NCBI GenBank assembly: GCA_900468535.1
Contig: UBTY01000037.1
Span: 1 to 64,000 of the forward strand
Source: Hyphomicrobiales bacterium
GTDB lineage: Bacteria; Pseudomonadota; Alphaproteobacteria; Rhizobiales; Rhizobiaceae
DNA: 64,000 nt
Direction of reading: 5' to 3'
A program made the position numbers and the translations under genes. Of this stretch, positions 1 to 7,646 are shown one piece after another. Below the pieces are notes generated by a model. It worked only from the letters and a program-made list of their open reading frames with translations, was not told the DNA's origin and searched no databases. Position 1 is the stretch's first letter, and each line of letters opens with the position of its first letter.

Positions 1-2
1 GG

Positions 3-305
3 CTCGACACCTCGAAGGTCCGTTCGGCGGTCTATCGTCCGTGGTACAAGCTGTTCTATTGGCTGTTCGTGATCAACGCGATCATCCTCGGCTGGCTCGG
101 CTCGCAGCCGGCGGAAGGCCTCTACACCACGATCTCGCAGATCTGTACGCTGCTTTACTTCGCCTTCTTCCTGGTCGTCATGCCGGTGCTTGGTCTCGTC
201 GAGACGCCGCGCCGTGTGCCGAACTCAATCACGGAAGCGGTGCTTGCGAAGCAGGCCCAGTCTGCGGCCAAAGCGACCACCGTCAATGCGCTCGATAGGA
301 ACTGA
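3..305 (+). CDS. petB: cytochrome b of the bc1 complex, C-terminal part only
   Basis: The reading frame is open from the window edge and ends at the TGA at 303-305. It encodes the last ~100 residues of a cytochrome b: the YRPWYKLFYW stretch, two hydrophobic segments (around INAIILGWLG and LLYFAFFLVVMPVLGL), and the polar tail beginning ETPRRVPNSI. This protein carries quinol oxidation and the two b hemes of complex III in the inner membrane; the heme ligands lie upstream, outside the window. Cytochrome c1 follows 3 bp later, the normal fbcFBC/petABC order, so a Rieske protein gene is expected to the left. That a bc1 operon borders denitrification genes suggests a second, accessory complex III, which is inference. 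Confidence 0.9.
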   Translation, partial: LDTSKVRSAVYRPWYKLFYWLFVINAIILGWLGSQPAEGLYTTISQICTLLYFAFFLVVMPVLGLVETPRRVPNSITEAVLAKQAQSAAKATTVNALDRN

Positions 306-308
306 CAT

Positions 309-1193
309 ATGATCAAATTGATATCAGCGATCGTCGTATCGGCCGCCACTGCGCTCGTCGCGCATTCTGTCTGCGCCGAGGAGACGTCCCCGCAACCCCC
401 GGCGCTGCATAAGGAAGGGACGACCCCGCACTATCCCCTGAGGCATCCCAAGGAACAGGATTGGTCGTTTGCGGGCTTTACCGGCCATTACGACAAGCAA
501 CAGCTTCAACGTGGGCTCAAGGTCTACACAGAGGTCTGTTCTGCGTGCCACTCGATGAAAATGGTAGCCTATCGTTCGTTGGCCGATCTAGGCTACAGCG
601 ACGAGCAAGTGAAAGCATTCGCGGCGGACCACGAGGTGCAGGACGGCCCGGACGCCGACGGTGATATGTACACGCGCAAGGCCGTGCCTTCCGATTACTT
701 CCCGTCGCCTTTCGCGAATGCCGAAGCGGCCGCAGGCTCCAACAACGGTGCTGCTCCGCCTGACTTCTCGCTGATCGCGAAGGCGAGGGGCATTACTCGC
801 GGCTTCCCACAGTTCATTTTCGACATGCTGCCAGGCGTCGGCGGGTATCAGGAAGGCGGCCCCGACTACATCTACTCGCTATTAACTGGATACGACGAGA
901 CGCCCCCGGCTGGGCTCGAAATCGCGGAGGGAACGAACTACAACCCGTATTTCGCCCATTCCGCCGCGCTCGCAATGCCGAAACCGATCTCCGACGACCA
1001 GGTCACGTATGATGACGGATCGCCCCAGACCGTCGACCAGTATGCTCGAGACGTGTCGGCCTTCCTGATGTGGGCTGCCGAACCCCATCTCGAGGAGCGC
1101 AAGCGGACCGGGTTCATGGTGATGGTGTTTCTGATAATCTTCTCCAGCCTGGTGTATCTAACGAAGCGCTCGGTTTACTCGGGTAAGAATTGA
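309..1193 (+). CDS. petC: cytochrome c1
   Basis: Encodes 294 residues: a signal peptide (MIKLISAIVV...VCAEE), a single c-type heme site CSACH near residue 78, the axial-Met region around ALAMPKPISDDQ, and a C-terminal membrane anchor (MVMVFLIIFSSLVYL) followed by a basic tail. This is the classic cytochrome c1 layout, heme domain in the periplasm and one C-terminal helix. It passes electrons from the Rieske protein to soluble carriers. It lies 3 bp after cytochrome b and is certainly cotranscribed with it. Downstream targets present in this window include the cbb3 oxidase and, via pseudoazurin, possibly N2O reductase. The ATG at 309 follows the cytochrome b stop immediately. Confidence 0.95.
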   Translation: MIKLISAIVVSAATALVAHSVCAEETSPQPPALHKEGTTPHYPLRHPKEQDWSFAGFTGHYDKQQLQRGLKVYTEVCSACHSMKMVAYRSLADLGYSDEQVKAFAADHEVQDGPDADGDMYTRKAVPSDYFPSPFANAEAAAGSNNGAAPPDFSLIAKARGITRGFPQFIFDMLPGVGGYQEGGPDYIYSLLTGYDETPPAGLEIAEGTNYNPYFAHSAALAMPKPISDDQVTYDDGSPQTVDQYARDVSAFLMWAAEPHLEERKRTGFMVMVFLIIFSSLVYLTKRSVYSGKN

Positions 1194-1321
1194 AACGGCT
1201 CGGACGATCTGCAAACGATCCGAGACGGGCGCAGAAACGTCGCGTCTTTGCGTCGGCGCAAATAGCCGCCGGCGTCCCCTTCCACGATAGGAGCTCCCAT
1301 CCTCAAAAGGAGAGAGGACCG

Positions 1322-1543
1322 ATGCCCAAGAGCACAGACTTATCTCTTTGCTTCGTTGCAATCGCAACGCTGGCTGGTCCAGCTCATTCCGCCGCGTGCT
1401 ATCGATATGAGATTCAGCAAGCCGCCCTGAGCTGCGCCGAGGACTGCGGGAATTCGGCGGACTCCGGCACTTCGCGCACGGTTCATTCGGCAAAGATCGC
1501 CAAAGTGCCGTTCGCCTGTCCGAAGGTCGCGGAGCAAGCCTGA
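1322..1543 (+). CDS. small secreted Cys-containing protein, possibly frameshifted
   Basis: The ATG at 1322 follows a good ribosome site (AAAGGAGAGAGG, 1307-1318) and opens a 73-residue protein with a signal-peptide-like start (LCFVAIATLAGPAHSAAC) and four cysteines in the mature part. I do not recognise the family. The frame shifted by +1 continues after the stop with a plausible Cys-rich tail (YYGNNCACDHK, about 1563-1595), so the gene may once have been longer and have suffered a frameshift near 1500-1540. It lies 128 bp after cytochrome c1 in the same direction. Existence as a translated gene is supported mainly by the ribosome site and signal peptide. Confidence 0.4.
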   Translation: MPKSTDLSLCFVAIATLAGPAHSAACYRYEIQQAALSCAEDCGNSADSGTSRTVHSAKIAKVPFACPKVAEQA

Positions 1544-1871
1544 AGCCGGAGAATATCCGGAAGCGGGCTATTATGGCAACAATTGCGCGTGCGATCACAA
1601 ATCTGATGGGGGCTGGCACTGACGCAATCGCGGACAACGACGTTCAGCGGATAACGTTCGATCGGTGGCGAGGTCCACGAGGACAAGGTCGATCACGTCA
1701 TCAATCTTAAAGAACTGCGACGCCTTGCCCACGAGCGCCACAAGGCTGTCGCCTACGAGCCGAACTTCGCGCGTTACGAAATTTCGTTCGTAACCGTTGT
1801 CGAGAACGGCGAGTACAAAAAGCAAACCGTTATTCATCTGGCCCGAATTATGTTGCATTGTGACTTCAGCT
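1544..1871. other. degenerate stretch between the small secreted gene and copCD
   Basis: No complete gene is convincing. On the + strand a frame is open from about 1655 to 1950 without a start codon and reads like protein (VINLKELRRLAHERHKAV, then FVTVVENGEYKK), so it may be a gene remnant. It runs into the 3' end of the oppositely oriented copCD gene. The minus-strand frame 1595-2035 also stays open but overlaps copCD and looks like a shadow. Confidence 0.3.
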
Positions 1872-3512
1872 TCATTGAGAGAGGTTGGCGTCCGAGGCCG
1901 AACCATCAATGTCCGCCGCGTCTTCCAGATCTGCTTCGAGATGCGCGGTGGTAAAATCGTCGATAAGCACCTGGACGTCGACCTTCCACCCGTTGGGGCT
2001 TCGATAGGGGACATTCTCAGCCTCCCATGTGCCATCCTTGGAATCGACCAGTTCGTATTTTATCGCTTCGACGCCTGCAGTGGGGTTCCAAAGACGTAAC
2101 GTGACGGCCTTAGGACGCATCGGAGCGAAGTCGGATGCCAATATCATGACATGCACATTCGCGGCACCATCAGATTTCGGCTCCAGTTCGAACTGAGCCA
2201 TAGCCTTTTCTGTATGAATATGGATCGATAGCGGTTGGCGGAGAGCGTACTGGAGCTGGTCGGGACCGGCGAAGCGCCACAGAGACGCGACGCCTACAAT
2301 GGCGACAGCAAGCACGATCTCGGCTGTTATGCTGATCCGCAGTCGCCCGCAAGCAGAGACGTCCCCCTCGATGGCCGCGCCGGTGAGCCAAAATCGGTTG
2401 TAGGCCGCGAGCACGCACAGCAACGCAACCAAGCCGATTTTGACGAGGAGAACGCGGCCGTACATCGAACCCAGCGTCGAACCAAGGCTAGGTAACTCAA
2501 GGAAGGCGAGGGTGAGACCCGCGAGGAGCATCGCGACGAATGGGACCGGTATTGCGGCGGAAAAGGCCCTCAAGGACATCTGCCGAGAAGGGGGACGGCT
2601 TAGACGCCAGAGTGGCGGGAGACTGCCTATCCAAAAAAGGAGAATCCCCCCGTGGAAAAAGATGCAGGTCTTCGCAAACCATGTGGGGGTGACTACCGCG
2701 CTGTGTCCGGTGAAGGTGAAAGCTGCCGAAGCGACCACGATTGCGATCACCGCTGTCGCCAACGTGAACGAGCGGGTTCGAAATGGGGACAGCACGGCGA
2801 GGATGAGCGCAACTAGGAACAGTCCCCCGGCTACCGCAACATTGTCTCGAATGACCATCGATAGCGGGGTTGCGCCGGCGAACGTGAGGCCTGTGCCAAT
2901 CTCGTCAAGTCCTTGGAGATAGAGCCCAGCCCCCAGGAGAACAAAACCGGCGAGGGCAACAGAAAGTGGTTTCTTGACGCCAGCGTCCGAAGGACTGAAC
3001 AGCGCGCAGAACAACCTACCGCCGACGACGTAGGCTAAAAGGACGATCGTCGCGACGTGAACGAGCCAAATGGCGGTATCTAGGGCGACGGAAGGTGTTT
3101 CAGTCGCGCCCGCGAGAGCTTGGGAAACCGCTCCAACGTGGAAAACAACCGTGCCCCCGACTGGGTGACCGTCCTCGGACACGACACGGTAGCTGGCGAT
3201 CACGGTGCCGCGGCCAACCGACGGAAGTCGGAGCCTTATGTCCGCACCCCCGCCAGAAGACACAAGATCGGCGCTTTCGTCGTTGGCGAGCCGGGCGCTC
3301 GCGCGAACGATTTTTACGGGTTCGTTAAAATGAAGCTGAACCTCCGTCGGCGCGTCGTTCACAACCTGATTGTTAGCGGGAGATGACCAGACAAGCACTG
3401 CGTGAGCATGCGCGGGGGCAGGAACAAATGCTGAGAGCAGCAGAACCAGCAGAACTGCTGCTTGCATGGGGAGGGCCGCCCACGCACGTGCGATAGGCCA
3501 CATGAGCGGCAT
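1872..3512 (-). CDS. CopC-CopD fusion, copper-handling membrane protein
   Basis: A 546-residue protein. After a signal peptide the mature N terminus (HAHAVLVWSSPANN) begins the CopC-like cupredoxin domain (to ~residue 130), whose leading His is a copper ligand in CopC proteins. Next comes a CopD-like membrane domain with about eight hydrophobic segments (~145-410), then a ~110-residue periplasmic tail ending in an acidic stretch. Fused CopC-CopD proteins (YcnJ type) are thought to import or handle copper. It follows the YcnI-like gene by 8 bp, the usual ycnJ/ycnI pairing. The neighbourhood is full of copper enzymes (pseudoazurin, cbb3 oxidase, N2O reductase), so a role in copper supply fits. 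The tail after CopD matches nothing I recognise. Confidence 0.88.
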   Translation of the reverse strand: MPLMWPIARAWAALPMQAAVLLVLLLSAFVPAPAHAHAVLVWSSPANNQVVNDAPTEVQLHFNEPVKIVRASARLANDESADLVSSGGGADIRLRLPSVGRGTVIASYRVVSEDGHPVGGTVVFHVGAVSQALAGATETPSVALDTAIWLVHVATIVLLAYVVGGRLFCALFSPSDAGVKKPLSVALAGFVLLGAGLYLQGLDEIGTGLTFAGATPLSMVIRDNVAVAGGLFLVALILAVLSPFRTRSFTLATAVIAIVVASAAFTFTGHSAVVTPTWFAKTCIFFHGGILLFWIGSLPPLWRLSRPPSRQMSLRAFSAAIPVPFVAMLLAGLTLAFLELPSLGSTLGSMYGRVLLVKIGLVALLCVLAAYNRFWLTGAAIEGDVSACGRLRISITAEIVLAVAIVGVASLWRFAGPDQLQYALRQPLSIHIHTEKAMAQFELEPKSDGAANVHVMILASDFAPMRPKAVTLRLWNPTAGVEAIKYELVDSKDGTWEAENVPYRSPNGWKVDVQVLIDDFTTAHLEADLEDAADIDGSASDANLSQ

Positions 3513-3520
3513 TCCCTATT

Positions 3521-4051
3521 TTAGGATCTGGGCTGCTCGACGACGTCGAAGAACGGCGCGGGAGTTTCATAGTCGTCAGACGTTTTTCCCGCAGCGGGGA
3601 TCTCAATCCAGCGTTCGGCGGCACCATCGGTGCATTCCTGAACGATGGGGACGTAGACGCGGGTACCAACGGAAAGTTCCTTGGCTACCGTACCTCGGAA
3701 TACGAATTCATCATATTCATCGTCGGGCAGGCTGTTGCCCGAGAAAACGATCTCGGTTGTTCCGTCCTTAACGGCCTCGCCCCAGAGTTCGTACGTCTTG
3801 GCGTAGGACCCCTTGATTTTTTCTATTGTCCAGCCGGGCTTAGGCATTGGCTTGGCCGAGAGCAGGCCCTCGGGAACCTTGATCCGAACCTTGATTGTCG
3901 GCTTGCCTTCGCAGCCGTGCCCAATACGCACGATCGCCTTGTAGGCCTTTCCAGGATTTGCCTGTGTCTGCTCTAGAGTAGCGTGCGCGTGTGCAGTCCC
4001 AACAGTAAAGAAAGCCGCGACTACGGCGATCGTTGCATGCTTGAACATCAT
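3521..4051 (-). CDS. YcnI-like (DUF1775) periplasmic copper protein
   Basis: Encodes 176 residues with a signal peptide and a mature start HATLEQTQAN. The conserved DUF1775 features are visible: N-terminal His, then GCEGKPTIKVRIKVPEG, KPGWTIEK, and a late Trp (ERWIEIP). In the family the N-terminal His and a conserved Trp form a copper site. The family normally ends in a membrane helix, which this protein lacks; it stops after FFDVVEQPRS, so it is probably soluble in the periplasm. It is followed 8 bp later by the CopC-CopD fusion and preceded by the pseudoazurin gene with a hairpin between them. Confidence 0.85.
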   Translation of the reverse strand: MMFKHATIAVVAAFFTVGTAHAHATLEQTQANPGKAYKAIVRIGHGCEGKPTIKVRIKVPEGLLSAKPMPKPGWTIEKIKGSYAKTYELWGEAVKDGTTEIVFSGNSLPDDEYDEFVFRGTVAKELSVGTRVYVPIVQECTDGAAERWIEIPAAGKTSDDYETPAPFFDVVEQPRS

Positions 4052-4065
4052 TGTCTCCTTGGCGG

Positions 4066-4088
4066 GGCGGCCCCTTGAGGAGGCCGCC
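4066..4088. terminator. GC-rich hairpin between pseudoazurin and ycnI-like gene
   Basis: A 7-bp stem (GGCGGCC on the minus strand paired with GGCCGCC) around a short loop lies 14 bp after the pseudoazurin stop codon. There is no U-tract, so it may attenuate rather than end transcription, or protect the short pseudoazurin mRNA. Confidence 0.4.
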
Positions 4089-4102
4089 GTCGGCCGTGCG
4101 AC

Positions 4103-4546
4103 TTACTGGGTGACTTGTGCGAGGTCGGCGTCGAGGCGCTTGCGTACAGGGTTCGGCACCTTCGCGGTCTTAATTGCATCAAGATTGGCCGGTGCGTCGC
4201 CCACCTGGATCAGGGCAACCATGCCCATGCCAGCATGCGGCGTGCATTTGACGACGTAGGCGCCGGGAACATCGAACTTGGCCTGATACTGTTCGCTTGG
4301 CTTGGACTTGAAATCAGTCGCACCTTCCGGGATCAGACCCTTGTAGGTCTCAACGTTATGGCTCTTGTCGGTCGGGACGAAGGTGACGGTGTCGCCAGGG
4401 GCAACCTTGACGAAGCCTGGTTCGAAAACCATCACGCCATCTGCGCCCTTGTTGAGCATGTGAACTTCATGGTCGGCCGCCATCAGCGGCGCGGCCGAGG
4501 CGATCAGAACCGCAGTTGCAGTGATCAGGCCGATATTGAAACGCAT
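4103..4546 (-). CDS. pseudoazurin (first copy)
   Basis: A 147-residue periplasmic blue copper protein. After a signal peptide (ATAVLIASAAPLMA) the mature part starts ADHEVHMLNKGADG, typical of pseudoazurin. Type 1 copper ligands are visible: His in KSHNVET, then Cys, His and Met in KCTPHAGMGM. Pseudoazurins carry single electrons from the bc1 complex to denitrification reductases, including N2O reductase. It is paralogous to the copy at 33670-34104. A TTGAC-N4-GTCAA box lies 72 bp upstream of the start, so expression is probably induced at low oxygen by an Fnr/FixK-type regulator. Confidence 0.95.
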   Translation of the reverse strand: MRFNIGLITATAVLIASAAPLMAADHEVHMLNKGADGVMVFEPGFVKVAPGDTVTFVPTDKSHNVETYKGLIPEGATDFKSKPSEQYQAKFDVPGAYVVKCTPHAGMGMVALIQVGDAPANLDAIKTAKVPNPVRKRLDADLAQVTQ

Positions 4547-4617
4547 TGCATTCTCCTGTGGTAAGGGGCCAACCTTGGCCTCGGGAAGAGTACTATGCGA
4601 TACGAACCCGTCGCTCT

Positions 4618-4631
4618 TTGACCAGCGTCAA
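4618..4631 (-). promoter_or_regulatory. FNR/FixK-type box upstream of pseudoazurin
   Basis: TTGACCAGCGTCAA is a perfect dyad (TTGAC-N4-GTCAA) 72 bp before the pseudoazurin start at 4546. It matches the Crp/Fnr anaerobox consensus and recurs, with small changes, at nine other places in this window. Confidence 0.75.
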
Positions 4632-5357
4632 ATTTCGCGCGAAAGAAATGAGAAATTCGCAAGTGTCGACCGCTTCACTTTGCATGCCCTTCGTGCCCGG
4701 CGTGAACTTTCTCCCTCACTATCGCGCTCTGCTACCTCGGTAGCCTCACAAACTCCGGAGCTTGATCGAACGCTGGATTATTTCAGACCAAATGCGCATA
4801 CGTCGTGCTTTCACAGATGAGGGCGGGACCTCCTTCACTATGCACGCATTTTGGCATCGCCAATCGGCTGTTGGAGGCGGCTCGCAAATTCTATCCGTAT
4901 CTGTTTTTCTGAAAATAGTACGGTGAAAGAAGGATGCGGCAGTGGATGCCGGTCGATTCGTTAATTTAAGCCAATGTGGAAGCGATTTCGGCGGCAGTTG
5001 CCGTCGCGGTCAATCAACACTTTCCCTGTGCACGTAGAACCAGACATTCAAACTGGATTGCTATCCGATAGTTGGAAATTAGCTTCTTCCCGAGCCGATG
5101 AGCGGAAATCAGAGCCGCGATATCTCTCGCAAGCGCTGGGCTTCCGGTTGGAATTCGTGGGAAGAAACGTGGGGAAAATCGCTTATTTGCTCGAGCCCAC
5201 AAGCTCCGAAAGGGCTTCACCGCGCAAAATATAATCAGAAGTAACTCTCACAAATCCAACTGAGCGGCGGACAAATTGCGGGCTCCTGAATTTGAAAGAC
5301 TTCGCGACGAGCGAGGCCTTCCGGCGTTGATCCTCCAGAGCTGAGGCAGTGCCGGAG
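4632..5357. other. no gene recognised
   Basis: About 730 bp with only short frames whose translations look random. No RNA gene, repeat or insertion-sequence end was seen. Confidence 0.4.
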
Positions 5358-5537
5358 TTATTTGAAAAGGGGTCCGCTCCCGTATTCGGCCGCTTCTTCT
5401 ATCAACTCTTCCCATCTTCCGGAAATTTCAGCGTCGATGAGGCGGTCTTGCAGCAAATGAACACGGTCATCTTCGATGAGATCAATAAGAACGAGGATTT
5501 CATCTGGCCAATTACGGCGACGGGCAAGGTTTGTCAT
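5358..5537 (-). CDS. small acidic helical protein, 59 residues, unknown
   Basis: A short frame opening MTNLARRRNWPDE and running through amphipathic, leucine-rich, acidic sequence (EILVLIDLIEDDRVHLLQ, then GRWEELIEEAAEYG) before TAA. The composition looks like real helical protein rather than a shadow. No strong ribosome site is visible upstream. The opposite strand is also open here (5349-5624) but its translation looks less protein-like. No family is recognised. It lies 36 bp downstream of another weak ORF on the same strand. Confidence 0.35.
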   Translation of the reverse strand: MTNLARRRNWPDEILVLIDLIEDDRVHLLQDRLIDAEISGRWEELIEEAAEYGSGPLFK

Positions 5538-5573
5538 CCATGGTCACTCGCTCTAACGCTTCACAACTTGGGC

Positions 5574-5825
5574 TTATTGGTCGAGGCCTACCAACACTGT
5601 CGTCAGTTTTTTTTCCGTCGCTGATCTAGCTTCGGATTGTGCCATATCGGCTGCAAACTGGAACTGGGAAATATTGGAGGCGTCCATGCGGGCCAAGCGC
5701 ATGATCAAACCGTGAGGCCAATCAGCTTCCAAGGCTTCGGCAGATATCTGATTTTGGTCAATCAACCGTCGGTCACGGTGAGGCAGGGGTTCAACATCGC
5801 GTGACGCTGTAGAAGCTGCACCCAA
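5574..5825 (-). CDS. hypothetical protein, weakly supported
   Basis: An 83-residue frame 22 bp downstream of the DUF1275 gene on the same strand. The C-terminal two thirds (from QNQISAEALEADWPHG) have plausible protein composition, but there is no clear ribosome site and no recognised motif. It could be a remnant or a non-coding frame. Confidence 0.25.
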   Translation of the reverse strand: MGAASTASRDVEPLPHRDRRLIDQNQISAEALEADWPHGLIMRLARMDASNISQFQFAADMAQSEARSATEKKLTTVLVGLDQ

Positions 5826-5847
5826 GCTGAACGAGCAGGCGTGATAT

Positions 5848-6624
5848 TCATGGGCGCCAACCAGGCCGCCAACGAAACCGGCGGCTTGCCGTGGTCGCGA
5901 AAGTGCCGCGGCCCCGCCGCAGTCCGTCTGCGGCGATAAGAAACAGCAATGCGGCGCATGCGAGCAAAAGATAGCTGCCCATCAGACGGAAGATGATTAC
6001 GCCGAGAATGCCGCCGACCAGGAAGGCAGCTATTGTCCAGAAGTGGAGCTTAAGGCGGGTACGATTTTCTGCTGCGTGGCTGTTGGGCTCTCTTCCGCGA
6101 ATGATGTCGAAGGCGACACCGAGTTCGATGCCAATGTCAGTTGCCATGCCGGACACATGCGTTGTTCGCACTCGCGCATCGGAAATCCGAGTCACCGTGG
6201 CGTTCTGTAGTCCCATCAGAAACGCCAGGCCGAGCGTTAGCATCGGTGCCTGCCAGGTGGTGAACAGCCAGATGTCGGCGATCCCCAATATGCCAAGGAA
6301 AACAGCTTCAACAAGGATGCTATAGGCGTAAATCCCGGCGATGCCCCGCCGACGACCAGCATTGATCAGCAGCGTGGATACGGACGCGCCGAGAATGAAG
6401 GTGATGACGATCGACAGAAAGAAGAAACCTGATCTCCACTGCTGCGTTGCCAAATGATCGGAAAGTGCCGAGACGTTACCCGTCATATTGGCTGAAAAGA
6501 AGCCTACGGCATAGAACGCAGCCGCATTCAGCGCGCCAGCGATTAGCGCCAGCGAGCAGGCGAGCTTCAGATTTATGCGTTCGTTACGCGCCGTCCCTTG
6601 GCTGATCAGCATAATTGCGCCCAA
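5848..6624 (-). CDS. DUF1275 (YoaK-like) membrane protein
   Basis: Encodes 258 residues with about six hydrophobic segments. The conserved DUF1275 signatures are visible: GALNAAAFYAVGFFSANMTGN in the first third and GLQNATVTRISDARVRTTHVSG in the middle, the latter being the family's most conserved stretch. The family's function is unknown; the fold suggests a small integral membrane transporter. The last ~20 residues (TTASRRFRWRPGWRP) are unlike the family and may reflect a late frameshift. An upstream in-frame ATG at 6612 could also be the start. Nothing nearby suggests a link to the respiratory genes. Confidence 0.85.
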   Translation of the reverse strand: MGAIMLISQGTARNERINLKLACSLALIAGALNAAAFYAVGFFSANMTGNVSALSDHLATQQWRSGFFFLSIVITFILGASVSTLLINAGRRRGIAGIYAYSILVEAVFLGILGIADIWLFTTWQAPMLTLGLAFLMGLQNATVTRISDARVRTTHVSGMATDIGIELGVAFDIIRGREPNSHAAENRTRLKLHFWTIAAFLVGGILGVIIFRLMGSYLLLACAALLFLIAADGLRRGRGTFATTASRRFRWRPGWRP

Positions 6625-7226
6625 AGCAGATTAACGGCTGCGAGTTCACGATGCATATGACTACCCTATATTGTAACGTGACCAAAGAATGGGCGCAGCG
6701 TGTCCTCCCACGGCAGGGAGGTCACATGGAAAGAATCGACGCGGTGTCTTTGAACATGGTGAGGCATTTGGGCTCACGTGCTCATCAGAAAATTCAGTTC
6801 GGAGCATCGCAATCCATCTGGCGTCGTTGATACCGTCTCGCAAATTCCACCATTTCCCGCGCATTGCCTGAGGCGCGGCGGCCATCAGGTCGGAAAGACG
6901 TTCAATGTTGCCTCTTCTCGAGGCGGCATAACAACGGTTGGGGGTTTGCAGTGCATTGATCAACACGTACCTCCGGCTCGGGTCGGCACGTCCTTGGGCC
7001 GGAACGAGAAGCCGCCAAGGATAAGCGCAACCGCGCAGGGCGTAGGACCAAGCACTCCTCCATCCTATCGAACCAGATCTTCATCAGTCTCACTGTCAAC
7101 CACAATACCGATGCCGCTCAACTGGCGATGAGCTCTGCCCACACAAACTATCGCGATGCATATCCGTAGCAGGTTGACACCAACTCATATCACGGATGTC
7201 TATTTGCAATAACAACGAGACTCCCC
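6625..7226. other. no gene recognised
   Basis: Six hundred bases with several overlapping short frames on both strands, none with a convincing translation or ribosome site. A TGTAACGTGACC stretch at about 6673 resembles half of a K-box but lacks the 4-bp spacer. Confidence 0.4.
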
Positions 7227-7532
7227 CTAGACAATTCCGCCATTGATCACGCGGAGGCCGGCGTGTTGAGCCGTGATGACGCTCATGATAGCGCTTACCT
7301 CATTGGCGATCACCACGTCAGACCAGATTGGGGCCGTCTGCTGATCCTCGTCACTAAGATGACGGTCTCGATAGACGGACAGCATTTCGAGAAGCCTCTT
7401 TGGAGATTCCGCGGCCGCCCCTAGAATTGCGATTACGCTGAAGTGAGCGCGCATACGCTCCTCAAGCACCTCGATTCGCTTTGCAAGCTGTTCATAGGAC
7501 ACATCGGCGGTCGAGCGTGAATGGGATTGCAT
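7227..7532 (-). CDS. hypothetical protein, 101 residues
   Basis: A soluble protein with a coiled-coil-like N terminus (YEQLAKRIEVLEERMRAHF) and a mixed helical C-terminal half ending HAGLRVINGGIV. No signal peptide or membrane segment. I do not recognise the family. It is 114 bp downstream of the hybrid fixL gene on the same strand, so it might be a late member of that transcription unit. Confidence 0.55.
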   Translation of the reverse strand: MQSHSRSTADVSYEQLAKRIEVLEERMRAHFSVIAILGAAAESPKRLLEMLSVYRDRHLSDEDQQTAPIWSDVVIANEVSAIMSVITAQHAGLRVINGGIV

Positions 7533-7646
7533 GTCGAGATTCCTGTTCTTCGGGCCGCGAGAGGTGTTTTCTTTTTCTCGGGACCCCTAAAAATGGGGCG
7601 CGACGGTTAACAAGCCGTTAAAATTGAAAGGGTCCCACACTACTCT

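Noticed and set aside
6673..6685. Second K-box near 6675
   Set aside because: The two half-sites are adjacent with no 4-bp spacer and no gene start is close.
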